This document shows positions 1 to 13,450 of a DNA stretch of 64,000 nt, piece by piece (position 1 is the stretch's first letter; each line of letters opens with the position of its first letter). The position numbers and the translations under genes were made by a program. The notes under the pieces were generated by a model. It was not told the origin of the DNA and ran no database searches. It saw only the letters and a program-made list of their open reading frames with translations. The DNA is from Mansonella perstans (taxonomy: Eukaryota; Nematoda; Chromadorea; Rhabditida; Onchocercidae). The stretch spans positions 1 to 64,000 of the forward strand of contig JBAMDO010000153.1 in NCBI GenBank assembly GCA_037074765.1, given 5' to 3'.

Positions 1-1850
1 AGAATAGAAAAAAAAAGTAGTACGATTTAAACATTTTTCAACAAACACCTCTTTTTCTCGTTCTCTCTCTCCCACTCTCTCTTTTTCTTTTTCCCTATTG
101 TTGTTGCTAAAAGCATATTAATTTCTAATTTAAATTTATTTAAAACTTAACAATTTAAATTTCAGTTAAAGAATAATTTTAACTTTGCAATTATTTTAAC
201 AAATATATTCAAGTATTCATAAATTTTTAATTTACTTTTTTTTGTATAAAATTAAATGAACAATGGTAAAATAAAAATTTAGAAATAAAAAAAAAAGAAA
301 AATGGAAAAAAAGTTAATGTGTGTGTGTGTGTGTGTTTTTCTTTGATATTCTGATATGAAACAGATAAAAAATATTTTATGTGTTCTGGTGAAGGGAAAA
401 CAAAAATATGGTGGTTATTATGAAAGTTGAAATATAAAATGCAAATTGCGCGAAAATAATTTCAATTGCTCAAATTATCACTCGTCCATTATTTTTACTT
501 AAAAAAAAAAAGGAAAAACAGAACGAAAAATACTTCTAGTTTATTTTCCATTATTTTAATTTTCATTAATTAACCCTCAAAATCGCTGCTAATCAATAGT
601 GTTACAATTAAAAATTAGTTATTTAAAAAAAAATTAATCTCATTAGCACATCATTTGGATGAAGACCAATGATTTATGAGTTTGGCGAAAATTGAAAATT
701 TACAAATTAAAACAAACAAAAGAGAAGCAAAATTAGCAAAAATAAACAAGTAATTTGTTGAAGTGATTTTGAAAACAAAAAAAAAGAAAAAGATTATAAA
801 ATTGATTTAACTGATTACGGTAAGCTAAGAAAAAATAAAATGACTGTATTTCATCCTTTTTAAAATGATTGTAAAAATACAATTTCCATTGTATGAAATT
901 TTATTTTTTCTTTCTCTCTCTTTTCCTTTTTTTTTTTTTTGTAAGTGGAAAGAAATACATTCCAAAGAATGCGGAAATTGTGAATGATTTTGTTCGTTTC
1001 AAACTTTGAAAAATTTTTAAAGGAAAGAATGGAAAAGAAAGGAGCCATGCAAGAACAATTCCTCGTAATCGTTATTCTATTGAATGTTGTTGATTAGTAA
1101 GCCCAAAGTTTTTGTTGATAGAATAATTTCGTTTTTCAGTCACAAATTGAAATGAAATGTCAAAATTTCACATGATTTAAAAAAAAAGGAAAAAAATTCG
1201 CTTATTTTTTTTTAGAAGCAATTATTATATTTTTATAATTGCATTTAGTTAATAATGATCAAAGAAAAAATTATCTGAGGATAATTGTTATATCAATTTT
1301 TTCTTTTTTTGTTAAAATATTTCAAAAATTTTATTTTACATTCTTTGCTATGATTGCTATGACACCTTTTTTTTTTAGTGGTATTTATAAATTTTAAATT
1401 TTAAGATGTGAATTCAAACAAAATTTTTCAATGTTATTTAAAAACTTTAAATAGTTTAAATTCTAGTTTCATAAAATTTCCAGAAGAAACAGTTTCACAC
1501 TTTTTTTTTCACCAATGTTACATAAATAAATCCAGTTTTTTAAATCAAACGGAAATACCAGCAAGTATCATATTTCAAAAGTAACTCATATTTTCTGTGT
1601 CTTTTTTTTTGCCTTTTTTGTACTATTCTTGTTGTATACATTAAAAAACATTTATGATTTCAATTTTGAGATTTCTGAAATTTTCTATGATTAAATTAAT
1701 ATTAATAGACAGTTTGAAATTAATTAAAAATTTATAAATTGTTACGCACCAAATTTATTATATAAAAAGTTATTGTATAAAACTGTTTACCAATTTTTTT
1801 GTGTGATTTTTTAAAAAGACATCTAAAAAAATTTATTTTACAGCAGTTTA

Positions 1851-1884
<34 letters not shown>

Positions 1885-3182
1885 AGAAAATAATATCTGA
1901 TCGAGGAAAAAAAGAAAGCATATTCGCTAATTTTTTTAAAATTAATTTTTTACTGTGTCAAATAAATAACAGATTAAATAATTGGATGTGCAACAAAAAA
2001 TCATTAAAACACCACAAACAATTAGTGCAGAAAATTTGCTTAAACATTTATTAAGTTGTAAATTTTTTAGCAAAATTTATTACCGTAATAGAATTGTGTA
2101 GATACATTTTATTATTAGATCCGAAACTTTCAGTCTCTTCCAAAAAGTTAGATTTGATAAAAAGTTACTGTAACATAACTTGTGCCTATGTGTTAGCATT
2201 TAGTAAGTTAAAGAGCAAAATCAAAGAGTAATACAAAACTTTTGCTTTCTTGCATTATCTGATCGCCTTATGATACAATCATTTATTTGTGGCACAACTT
2301 TTTTTTCTTTTTTTTGATCAGATTGTGAAATGATGGAAATTTTCTTTTACTTTTGTCATTTATTATCTTTCATTTATTTTTTGACAGATCATTACTTTTT
2401 TAGTTAAATAAGTTCAGTTATTCCAGGTTTTTTCTTTTTTTTTAAATCAGAAAAAACCAGATTTGTCAATCCGCTAATCTTTATTACAAAAAATTTCCGG
2501 ATTAGAAGAAATCAAAATGTGACAATTAAGTAACGATTTATTTCTAAATTTTTCGAAATTAAAATCAATAATCAAAATGTTTCATTTGCCTGAGAATAAA
2601 TCTACAGTTTTATATGCCATAAAATCAACACTTTAGTAATATTATCCATAATGATAATCCTGATTCATTTTCCACTACTCCGGATCATATACATTTACAT
2701 CTAATCATCCAAGAATTTGATTTGACAGAAAACTTGTTATTAATAATTATCACACATTATCGCGTTTTTTTTTTCAAACTGATACGATACTTTAACATGA
2801 AATTATGTATAGCACAGTTTTTTCTTGCCTTTTAAATTGCTGTATATGAAATGTCATCTTTCTCGGAATTTGACCTTATTATCACTTTTTTTCTTTTTTC
2901 CTGGAAGACATACAATAATAAAATGAATAAATGTAATTGTCATTAGTAAATAAATGCATTAAGTAATAAATTATACATTTAAGTATTTCTTTTTTTTGTC
3001 ATAAATTCAACATCAATAATTTTATTGAAGAAATTCTAGCCTTTAATTTCTTATCATTTTCATATCAATCTTCCATCCATTCAATCATCATCAATATCAT
3101 CAGGTTCTCTTGCTTTCTTTTCATTTCTACCAAAAAAAATAAAAAAATTACTGCAATAAATGATAAAAGTAATAATTTGCAT
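1..3182. other. Gene-poor AT-rich DNA; probable 3' UTR at the right end
   Basis: I see no supportable gene here. The stretch is dominated by poly-A and poly-T runs (for example poly-A around 1856-1881) and a short GT repeat near 320. The right end is the likely 3' untranslated region of the minus-strand gene whose stop is at 3183-3185; the complement of AATAAA lies at 3021-3026. A plus-strand frame around 2650-2840 stays open for some 60 codons but has no start or splice context. Confidence 0.5.
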
Positions 3183-3281
3183 TCAACATGATGGATCATT
3201 ATCAACAGCAAGCATTGCTGATTGTTGTTGTGGTGATTGTGATGATGGATACGTAACACTGATGGAATTTGAAGCGGAATG
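3183..3281 (-). CDS. Probable last coding exon of the Gln/Ser-rich gene
   Basis: On the minus strand a run of 13 T followed by CAG forms an excellent nematode splice acceptor. It opens a 33-codon frame that begins HSASNSISVTYPSS, contains a short Gln run, ends DPSC and stops with TGA. The exon starts in phase 0. The large exon at 9090-11543 ends in phase 0 at a CAG|GTTGAT donor, and both share Ser/Gln-rich composition, so joining them gives a protein of about 850 residues. The implied intron is 5.8 kb, long for a nematode, so a missed small exon in between is possible. The exon itself is well supported by acceptor, frame and stop; its link to the upstream exon is inference. Confidence 0.55.
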   Translation of the reverse strand, partial: HSASNSISVTYPSSQSPQQQSAMLAVDNDPSC

Positions 3282-6200
3282 CTGAAAAAAAAAAAAACAT
3301 TTAAAAATTATATATAATGCTGATAAAATTTAATAAAATTCCTTTCATATTTTTTCATTGTCTTTCTTTCTTTTTTTTCTTCGCTAATAGCTAGTTTTTT
3401 CCCCTTTTTTTCTTTGTTTTTAAAAGTTAAATAAAAAATACAAAAAAAGTGCGTAAAATTTAAATTTAAAAAATGGAAAAGAAAAAAAAGCTTTTCTCTT
3501 AATATGTCTAAAAATAATTTAATTGTTAACAAATATTTGAGTAGATAAATTATCAATGAATTTATTATTTTGAATACAAAAAAAAACAAAGTTTTCATTA
3601 TTTTGTACGCTCAAACTAAATCAACATATTTTAAAAAAAAACAAGACATGTTTACAACAAAAAAAAAAAAAGAAAATTATAAGCTATGCTGTGGAAAATT
3701 ATAGACATGCTGTTTATCCTTTCGGCATATCTATAATTTTTTTTTCAATTATTCATGAAATTTCAAAAATTTCAATCCCATACAAAATTATTGCAATAAT
3801 ACTTTAATTTTATCATTCATGTAATAATTTTTTTAAACAATCATTGATAATAATATCAAAAAATTTTCCAATCATTAATAATGTTATCATTATTACTCAC
3901 CTTGATTTTAATGATTTATTAGATACCAATTTTAAATAAATAAATGTTGAAAATTTCTTATTAATATTAAAACTAAAATTTCTAAAATTAAGAAGAAAAA
4001 TCAGAGAAAAAAAAATGAATCATTCATTTATTTGATGTAAATTGATGCTAAAGATTCTGAACTCATTTGAAAGTAATTTTTATTTTTTCTTATATTTTTT
4101 ACTTTCATATTTTTAATGTCCGAAAGATTACAATGAAAAAGATTTTGGTGTGCTTGCATATTTTTGAAAATGAGAGCTGAAGAAATTGGCTGAGCATTTT
4201 TTTTTTTGCAATATGAATAACAAAAATTTTCGTTTAAAGCTATAGAGTAGTTATTTTAATGCTTATGTACTTTTTTCAAATTCAAAAATTATCATAAAAA
4301 AAGAAGTGCTATGCCATATTTTATTGCGAGATAGCATATCTTTTATATATTTCATTTTACTTCTTCATTTTTTTTTCTGTTTTGTTCATATTATTTCATC
4401 GTAGAAACGTTCGAAAATTTCTTTATCATTATCACTTAATCAATTGTTAATAATAAATTATTAATTTTTACTTAAAGATTCAAAAATTCTATTCGGTTCT
4501 CCTTTATAATGGATGATTGTATATGTAAATTTCGAATTAATTACTTGCACTGAATTAATGAAATTACAAATGTTATTTTTCTGAACTATTATATATAATA
4601 TATTAACTAATATAACTGCAAAAATTCTTAATTATTCAAAGTTTTAATTAAAATTTTTTCAAATTATCAGAAAAAAAATCAGCCAGAGATATTGAATGAA
4701 TTAAAAATAGAAAAATTAAAAGCAAAAGATGGTAATGAAATGAAATGAAACTGAAAATATTAAAATATTTCCATTTAAAAAAAAAAAAAATGATAAAAGA
4801 CATAATGTGTTTTATCCTTTCTGCTTTTTGTTTCCATCAATTAAAATGTATAACCAGATGATCCAGTTATCCAAAAAACAAAATGAATAATATAAAATGA
4901 TAGATAAGTTGGAAAAATTTATGATCATTAGGCCTTCTACATCTATCCTTTACTCATCTGAATTCTATTTCAAATAAAATGGATGATGCTGATATCAGAA
5001 TCGATCTTTGATGGAACTGAATCATCTGTACATAACTTTATTGCATATCGGAAGTGACTAATTGCAAAATTCTATCATCTAATTAGTTTGACCTAATTAA
5101 TATTAGTTGATATATATTTGTGAGAAGTTTACTTTCTTCATTCTTTAGATTTTTGAATTGAAATATCCAACATTATTTCTGCAGCCATTAATCATATCTA
5201 TAAGACGATCAATGTGATAAGAGTTAATTTCTTTTTTTTTTTTTTTTTCTGAGCCTAAACATCTTTTTAGAAATCAATAATATTTGCTGATATTACTCAT
5301 TTCTTTATTAGTTTTTTTTTTTTTTTTTGCATATGTTAATGCACTTATAATGACAGAATGATATGCTGGAGAAAGTAAGTGCACGACCAAATTAACAAGA
5401 AAAAACTTTCTTCATGTCAGTTCCTTAAGATCTCATAAATGATAACTTATCAAGATATCAGATACAGACATATTTTGAACTTAAGTTATACTCAAATGTT
5501 AAAAGCCTATAGAAGATAGAAAGATGTAAGAAATGGAACAATGATTTAGACTATTGAGGAAATTTGATCAGATAGCTTTTAGATGAAAAGCAAAATGAGA
5601 ATTTAACAACTGTCAAAATGATTTGTGACTTCTGATAAAATTATCTAAACTTTCAAACTGTGATCATTAATTTGGCAATGAGAAAATAGTTTTTACATCT
5701 ATTCAGGTTCGTGATTGTTCAAATTGAATTAATTAATTAATTAAAAAGATTGAGAATAAAATTTTTGCACTGACATCTTTGTATGATATTTCAGGAATGC
5801 TGGAAACAAATGGCGTTTCACTCATTCAATCTCATTTAAAAAAATAAACACGAATTGGAAACGAAGAAATTAATACAATTGAAAAATTCCAAAAATTTCA
5901 CATATAAGTTAAAGTAAAATTGAAAGGTGAAAAAGAAAAAAAGAAATCAGTGAATTAAAAAAAACTTGGAAAATTAAAACAAATAGTGCAAAGCAAAAAA
6001 AAAAATCTGTTTTTAGATGAGGATTTCATTAATGTGTAAGGGCAAGAAAAGGAAAACAAGAAAAAAAATACTATCAAATAGAATAAATTTAAACTTCATT
6101 GCTTTTATGCATATGAATAAATGGATGAACTTGTCATTGGCCTGATGATATTTTACTTCTCTACTGATAACTGATAAATCATTTTATCAAAAAAAAAACT

Positions 6201-9089
6201 TATGTAAATATCGATTTAATACTTTTTTTTGCACTAAACTGTTTCAAAATATTAGAATGCTACGAGAATGATTTTTTTTATTTCTTTTTCAATCATACTA
6301 TTCATAATTCTTTCATCTCTCGTTTTCTTCATCCCTTTCTTTTTTCACTGTTTTATTTTTTTGAATTATTGTAAATTAGTCATATTTTCGTTTTTTTTTC
6401 TCACTCTCTTATCATTCTAACACTTCCTTTAAATTAAAATTTATTTATATCAATCAATCTTTTTTATTTTATCCTTTTTTGAAGTTATATAAAAACAATT
6501 AATAGTGATGCATTTGTCATTTAATAAATACAGTAAAGCATGATAATATTTTCTAAATCCTCTCTCTCTCTCTCTCACTCTTTCTCTTTCTTTCTCTCTC
6601 TTTTTGCATTTAATTAGAGTAAATTTAAATTTTTACAAAATTTTTCTTTTTAAAAAGGACATGTATGTTTTTTTCTCTTTTTATCTTACACTTTTTTCCA
6701 AAAAAAAAAAAAAAAAATGGAAATGATAAGGGTAAAATGTGAACGATTAAAAGGAAAATGGTGCTATAACAAAAGAAAAAAGTTTACAAATTTTATCCCA
6801 AAAAAAAAAAAAATGAAAATGGAGAAGGAGAAAACGAAGGAGAAAGAGAGAGAGAGAAAAAGGAATGAAAAAAATGGCTGTTGAAAAAAAGGAAGGGAAG
6901 AAACGAAGGAAGAGGAGTAAGAGGGAAAGAGAGAGAGAGAGAGAGACAGGGAAAGACAGAGAGTTTTTGAAGAGTGAAATTGAAATTAAATGAGTGATGC
7001 GATGAAAAGTACATCCGGCTGATGTCCAAAAACATTCCATTCAATATCATTTTCACTGAGCAAAATGAACATAACAAAAAGTACACAAAAGCAAACATCT
7101 TTATTTTCGAAAAAAATATTCCCTCAAAGAAAATGTTTAAATGGATAGATAAATAAATCTCAATGGATTAGATAATGAATAATAGCTCAATCGATAGATT
7201 ATTCGATCAATCGATCAATTGATAAATAGATACAAAGGAAATGGATAGAATAGAATTGATAGAATATGTTCAATTGAGTTATCAATGATTGTTTTTCAAT
7301 TAGATATTATTTACTACTAAATAAACTGAAACTATTTATAATATTAAAACTTTTTTTAAATTTTCTTTCTTTTTTCCATCACAAGTTTTACACTATTTTA
7401 TTGAAGTAGGAGGTCAAATTGATTGAAATTTTTGAAATCGATATGTATGTTTTGTTTGCCTCTACAGAATAGTGCAACTTAATCGTGGAAAAAAAAAAAG
7501 CTTTGGATTACTGTATTAAATCTTTCATGAGATTCGTTGTCCTTAAGCAATATTCTGATTGATGCTTACGAATGAATACTCAAATAATTATTATTGCTTT
7601 GTAGGAAAAAAAGTTTTGGCATTAAGCCAGAATAAAGTTTGTTTTTTTTTTTTTTTTTTTTTTGCTGCTTAAAAAAATGTGAAATTATACAAATCAACAA
7701 ATGCTGTTAATTATGAATTGGTGGACAAAAAAATTGAAAAGTTTAGAGTTTATTTTTTTATCATTGGAATAACATATTGAATTAATGGCAATTATTTGAT
7801 TTGAAGTGTTCAGATTCTGTTAAATTGAAAATTCATTGTAAAATTTTTGGGAAAAATAAAATTTCCGAAAGATTAATATATGAATGAATTTCAAGGTCTC
7901 ATTGATTTTTCTATAAGTTCGGAATAAAATTTAAAAATTATGCATTCCTAGGCCTCCTTTGCAATGATCTAATACATTATTAATTTCGAAAGCTAGCCAT
8001 TTTAGTAAAATTCCCGCAAGAGAGTACGCAAAAGTATTTTATGATCAATTATCTGAGTAAATAGCATTGAAATTGAAATTGAAATAAGTTTCAAAAAAAG
8101 TATCGTAAAATTTAGATGAATAAAAATAGCAGCAAAGTATTAAAAAAATCAACATAAAAAAAAAAAAAAAAAAAAAAAAACGAATGCTAACACCGGCTTA
8201 ATGTATTAATTTTAGATTACCAAGGACATATAAATATTTACATTATTATTTTCAAATTAACGCTCAATCAGATATTGAAATCTTTAAAATGAAAATTTTT
8301 TATTTTTAAAACATAACAATCAAACAGAAAGTAAACAAACAAACAGATAACCCTAAAATATCCCCTAAAAACGGTAAACCGTAATTTTCTTTCATTTGTT
8401 TTCTTTTTGTCCCTTTTATTCATTTAATTGATCAAAATCAATTAATTGAATTTCTTGCGCAACAATTCATCTACCTTATACCTTTCATAATTCATCAATT
8501 TCTGTCAAAATTTTTTGAGAAAAAAATTTTGTAATTCGTTAAATGAGTTTTGAAAAGACATAATGAATGTTTTGTGTCTCCATTTGAACTACAAGATTTT
8601 CTAGTTCCGTTTGAATCTATCATATTTCGATAATTTTTTTTTCTGTTAATATTCATTGAAAAGTACTACAATGATCGGAATGTACTACAAAAAAAATTTG
8701 CCATATAAAGTCAAATTTTTGACGTTAAAAACATATTTTGACACTTTAAAAAAAATTTGCTAAGGAATAAAATATTTTTAAAATTTTTTATTTAACCTAT
8801 AGTGCCCTTTTGCTGTCAGCCTAAATTCCCCTTTTCGAGATTATTTTTAACTTTGAATGCAAAAGATTTTTAGATCAGATAAGACGAAAAATGAAAATTA
8901 AGAATTGATAATTTTTGATAATCGTAAAATTTGCAAATCTTTGAAAAGTAAGATAAATTTCGCAATTTTCAAATTATTTCTTAGCTATTCTAATTGCTTG
9001 TTATCAGATGTGTCTTTTTCATTTAATATTTCTAGCATATTTGTCATCTTTATTAGATTTAAAATTATTGAATTTGAAAAACAATCAAC
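3282..9089. other. Presumed 5.8-kb intron with simple repeats
   Basis: This lies between two minus-strand exons and appears to be intronic. It holds a CT tract near 6558-6605 and a GA tract at 6838-6962, which are complementary and could pair, plus many poly-A and poly-T runs (for example around 7640 and 8156). The long minus-strand frames at 6747-7098 come from the GA tract and are not genes. Confidence 0.45.
6838..6962. repeat. GA-rich purine tract
   Basis: An imperfect GA/GGA microsatellite of about 120 bases. A CT tract 230 bases to the left (6558-6605) is its inverted complement, so the two could form an intramolecular stem. It also explains the spurious Phe/Ser/Leu-rich reading frames on the minus strand. 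Confidence 0.8.
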
Positions 9090-11543
9090 CTGGTAAATTT
9101 TGTTGGTGAGCGGAATTTTTTCGGATAACACCGTTTCTGGATTAGTTGTTGGTGTAGCTATGGCGGCGTTATACAGAAGATTTGCTGATTGAGCCAGTTT
9201 GAGCAGGTCATTCGATGTTACCGGTGCTGATCCAAGTAATAAACTACACTGCTGAAGGGCAAAATAATCAATATAATTAAATGGTAAATGGTCAAATTTG
9301 TTACTAGAAATCGGAAGACTAGCAGTTGCAGCTAAGAGTGACAAGGATCGAAGATAAGCATCCATGAATGGTTCCACACAATTCTTCAAAATTGAACAAT
9401 CCATCGAATCAGTGGTTTTTTGACAAGTCTTGGATTCGCAATCATCGGTTAACAAATCATAAAGCACAGGTGCTAGGGAGCGGAGATATTTCTGCTTGAG
9501 ATCAGCTCGAGATGGTACTGATGGTGACCAAACGGTGATACTATTGCTACAACATGTTGTTGTTGGCGCTGTTTTTGTCGTTGTTGTTGTTGTGGTTGCA
9601 TACGGATGAAACCGCCGAGTATCGCTAATATCTATAATTCCAGATCGTCGCCGATCGCCCAGAGCAATATTGTGATAATAATGATGATATTGCTGCTGTT
9701 GCTGCTCCTGTTGCTGTTGTTGTTGATCCGGTACAATCATTGAACCCGTATAGCTTACCTGTGATTTCTGCTCACCGTTACATTGCGACACTAGCGTTGG
9801 TAGCTGATTTGTCGATGCTCCAGAATAAGCGATCCGTTGCTGCGCGACAATGCGCTCAATATTGCAGAGATTTCGACATAACAAGTTAATGATTTCTGCT
9901 TCTGATAAGCTATTTGTCACCGTTAGCGATGATGGATCAGAGTGAGATACAAGCTTGATAGCCTGATCATTCAGTACGCTCCCATAAACATCATTATTAG
10001 TTAGAAGATTTGGATAAGTAGTTACAGGTGGCATAGGATCCTCATTAATCATGGTACCCGTTGATCCTGTTGCTGCCATTTGATAACAGCTCGAGAATGC
10101 ACTCTCTGTAGCAGTACCTGTAACTGTTGCACCAGAAGTGATCGTTGTTGGTGGTGAAAATTGATGGTGTTGCTCCGCTATGGTAACATACGTACTCGGT
10201 AGAATGCTCGTACAGACATTTGCCGTTTTTCCACTATTATTATAAGATGTAAGGGAATTGTGTATCAGTCGCTTCTTGATTGGTACCTTTATAGAAGGTA
10301 GTGGTGATAAACTGTCGTATGAAGTTACTGGTGATGAAGGTTGTTTATTCAATCCAACCTTTGATAATGGCAGTACTGTTGATGGAGAAGATGCTACTGT
10401 TGTTCCTACTGCTGTCACAGTAATCGTATCCGTTAAATTTGTTTCAGTCTGAAGTTGCATTGTTACTTTTGGAATGGTAACCACATCTTTTGATCCATTA
10501 CTATCAACAATCATATTCGTCATAACATCCACTCCCTGAATCATTTCTCCGGTATTTCCATTAATTTCTGAATCAGCATTAATCATAATTGATTTTACCA
10601 TTCTGCCACTGCTACCAATATCCATTGGTACTGTTTTACCATCATCTGGTGTGCCGGAATTGTTGTGCGCATCGATATTCACCGAATAAGATGACGTGAG
10701 CATTCCGGTTCGCTTTGCTGATGGCCACCTCACAGCACAATCCCAATTCATTTTATCGGAGCTATTTGTTGTTGAGTGCGAATAAAGTACATTGGGCGGT
10801 GCTCCTTCATCATCACCGTCACTATCTTCTACTTCTACTTTTTGGACTCTTTCTAGCTGAATATTATCATTTTTTTTGCTACCACAATTTTCAACATTAT
10901 CATTGCAGATCATCATCGTTGGTATACCCGTCGTTGGTTTATTCATATTCGCACGTTTATTACGATATTGAATCTCTAAAGTATGATTGTAATTATGTTT
11001 GTTGGATCGATTGGTCATTTGAAAATTCGGACTGCTAATGAATGTATCATCAACAATGTTCAACGATGCATTAATTGAATCTTTGATTAATATATCATGA
11101 TTATGTGGAATAGTTGTTTCAGGACAGATGACCCGAGATGATGATTTACTCAGTGAAGTAATAGGAGAAGAGGAAGAGGAGGAGGAGGAGGAGGGGGAGG
11201 AGGAGGAGGAGGAGGACGACGACGACGACGACGAAACAGTAGTCATGATATCAAGATATGTATCATTTACTACATTAGTATGTTGTTGGCAAATATGCAG
11301 AAATTTCGAGTCAGGAAGATTGTTGTTAAAAGTTAATGAAGATTGATTATTTTGTTCCAGGTGATGATTCATTTGGCAACCACTAATGTTAGTATGGTCA
11401 CCAATATCCAAACGGTTAGTTAGCATCACTGACGAATAAAACCAATTACTTGATAGACGACTTTCGTTATTTACTTGTTCTTGTTGCTCCTCCTCCTCCT
11501 GTTGTTGTTGTTGTTTTTTTTGTTGTTCGTCCATTGAAAGCAT
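9090..11543 (-). CDS. Large Gln/Ser/Thr-rich nematode protein, main exon
   Basis: An uninterrupted 818-codon frame runs from ATG at 11543 to a CAG|GTTGAT donor at 9090; the frame continues 105 bases into the intron before a stop. A TGA sits two codons before the ATG, and GATTCAG lies a few bases further upstream, so this is probably the first coding exon and may be trans-spliced. Order of features: a Gln/Glu-rich N-terminus (residues about 6-22), a pure Ser tract (about 104-127), a long disordered Ser/Thr/Asn-rich part, a second Gln tract with His/Tyr (about 606-618), then a more ordered region (about 675-818) with LRSLAPVLYDLLTDD and YLRSLSLLAATASLP that looks helical. I recognise no domain. 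Composition suggests a nuclear or regulatory scaffold, but that is a guess. The last exon is probably at 3183-3281. Confidence 0.85.
11165..11234. repeat. In-frame trinucleotide repeat encoding poly-Ser
   Basis: Seventy bases of GAG/GGA/GAC triplets on the plus strand read as TCC, TCG and related Ser codons on the minus strand. They give about 24 Ser with one Pro inside the large exon. The repeat is a multiple of three and keeps the frame; such tracts often vary in length between individuals. Confidence 0.85.
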
Positions 11544-12119
11544 ATATCAAAACTGAATCCTTTTCAGATTAAAAGTAAATTAAATTAGCAGTTTAGTAAT
11601 TCACTGCACATATTTGATAAAAAAAAAATTTTTACAAATATGTTTTAAATCAAAAAATAATTTCATACAGTAATCATCAAGTTTCAATTTTTGCTGTTGT
11701 AATTTTCCTTTGCTATAACACATTCACCTAAAATATACAATGCTTAATTAATTAATTAATTAAAAATTAATGTAATATGATAGCAAGTAAATACACGGAA
11801 CGATAAATAAACACATAATATCAATGTAATAAAACGGTAAAAAAAAAAAAAAAACATTATTGGAAAAATAAAAATGGAAAGAAAGATGAAGCCAGGTGTA
11901 AAAAGAAGTAGAAAAAGGGTAAGTTAAGGATAAATACATTGCAAAGAGGTGGCAGAAGAAAAGAGATATCCATCAACCTTCTAAAGGGCAAATAATTTTT
12001 TTTTGTCAACTACTTTCAAATAAAATGGTCATATTCATTTGAAAAATCATCGCTTCCAAAAACTAACGGTTCGATGTCATTCATTCATTCATTCTTACAA
12101 CCAATTTTTTTTCTTTTTT

Positions 12120-12150
<31 letters not shown>

Positions 12151-13022
12151 GGTGACATTTTTCAATAAGGGTCAAAATAATTCTCATTCCTCATATATAC
12201 AAAGAAATCATTTCCTTACTAATACGATGTATCTGAAACATAAACTAATACTTATTGGAATATTTAAAAAGTAAGCTTAAGAAAATAAATCTAGCAAGTA
12301 AGTTTAACAGTGACAAAATATTCTCAAACTTTATTATTTTCCTTTTTCTCACTCTTCTCTTCATTCTTTCTTTTCTTCTCTCCTTCTTTCACTGACTGTC
12401 ATTTTGAGAAAAAGATGAAAATAATTTTCAATAGCTTTTTTAAAGATTTTAAATAATTTGAATTTTATTGAAACTTTTCAATATAAATCAATCAATATTA
12501 CTACTACTTAAAAATTACTCAAAATGGTTTTTTTTTTTCATTATGCAACATTAAAATGCTTGAGCAAACAATCAAAAAAAAAAAAAAAAAAAAATGTTAC
12601 AGCAATTTATTTTTGAAAAAAAAAAAAAAAAAAAAAAAAAACTAAAGCAATTCACATAGAAAGAACAATGGAATGAATGAAAGAGATCCTGAAATATTCC
12701 ATCTGATTCATTTCAATTTTTTTTTTTCACAACTTCCTGCAATAGATGATAATTAGAAGATGTATGAGCTTTTTTTCCCTCTCTCTCTCTCTCTCTCTCT
12801 TTCTTTCTCTCTTTCTTTCTTTCTTTCAATCTTTCAATACCAATTTTCATTCAATGGTAAAATATTAAAAATCAAACAATAAAAGTGGAAGTATTGGATG
12901 AGCAAGGTAATTTGAGGAAAAGAATGAAAATTTTTATTTTTATCGAGGTATTAGAAAAAGCAGCGAAAAAAAAAAAAAAAGGAAAAAAAAGAAAATGGAA
13001 AATTTTTGCCGAAATTCTTTTC

Positions 13023-13059
<37 letters not shown>

Positions 13060-13207
13060 AATTTTTTTTTACGGCAATTTTCAGTTACAAAGAAATTCAC
13101 AAATGTTTTTATAGTAATTTCATGGATAATAATCCAGTGATAATAATTATCTTTTTTTGATGGATGATAATGATAAAAAATCTCTGTTAAAGAGGATGAT
13201 GACTACC

Positions 13208-13238
<31 letters not shown>

Positions 13239-13397
13239 AAGAAAGAGAGATTATCGGTTAAGATCTATAAGCCATTGGTGGAAAATAATTTTTCCTCATT
13301 CATGTATTCTTTCTCAGTTCAATTAACTTCAAACACAAAATTCTGTTAAGCAAATGATTAATAAAAATAAAATAAGAGATGTGAATGTATGTCTATG

Positions 13398-13432
<35 letters not shown>

Positions 13433-13450
13433 CTGTCTCTGTGTGTGTCT
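13208..13450. repeat. GA microsatellite followed by AT/GT microsatellite
   Basis: Positions 13208-13250 are a GA repeat and 13397-13450 are (TA)n running into (GT)n and GTCT. CT tracts of the opposite polarity lie nearby (12776-12830, 13584-13626 and 13796-13872), so this part of the region is a cluster of simple repeats. Confidence 0.8.

Noticed and set aside
6747..7098. Two overlapping minus-strand ORFs of about 100 codons, with a TTTTGCTCAG acceptor-like site
   Set aside because: Most of the length is the GA/CT tract read as Ser/Leu/Phe, and the short complex part cannot be inserted between the phase-0 exons of the surrounding gene in any open frame.
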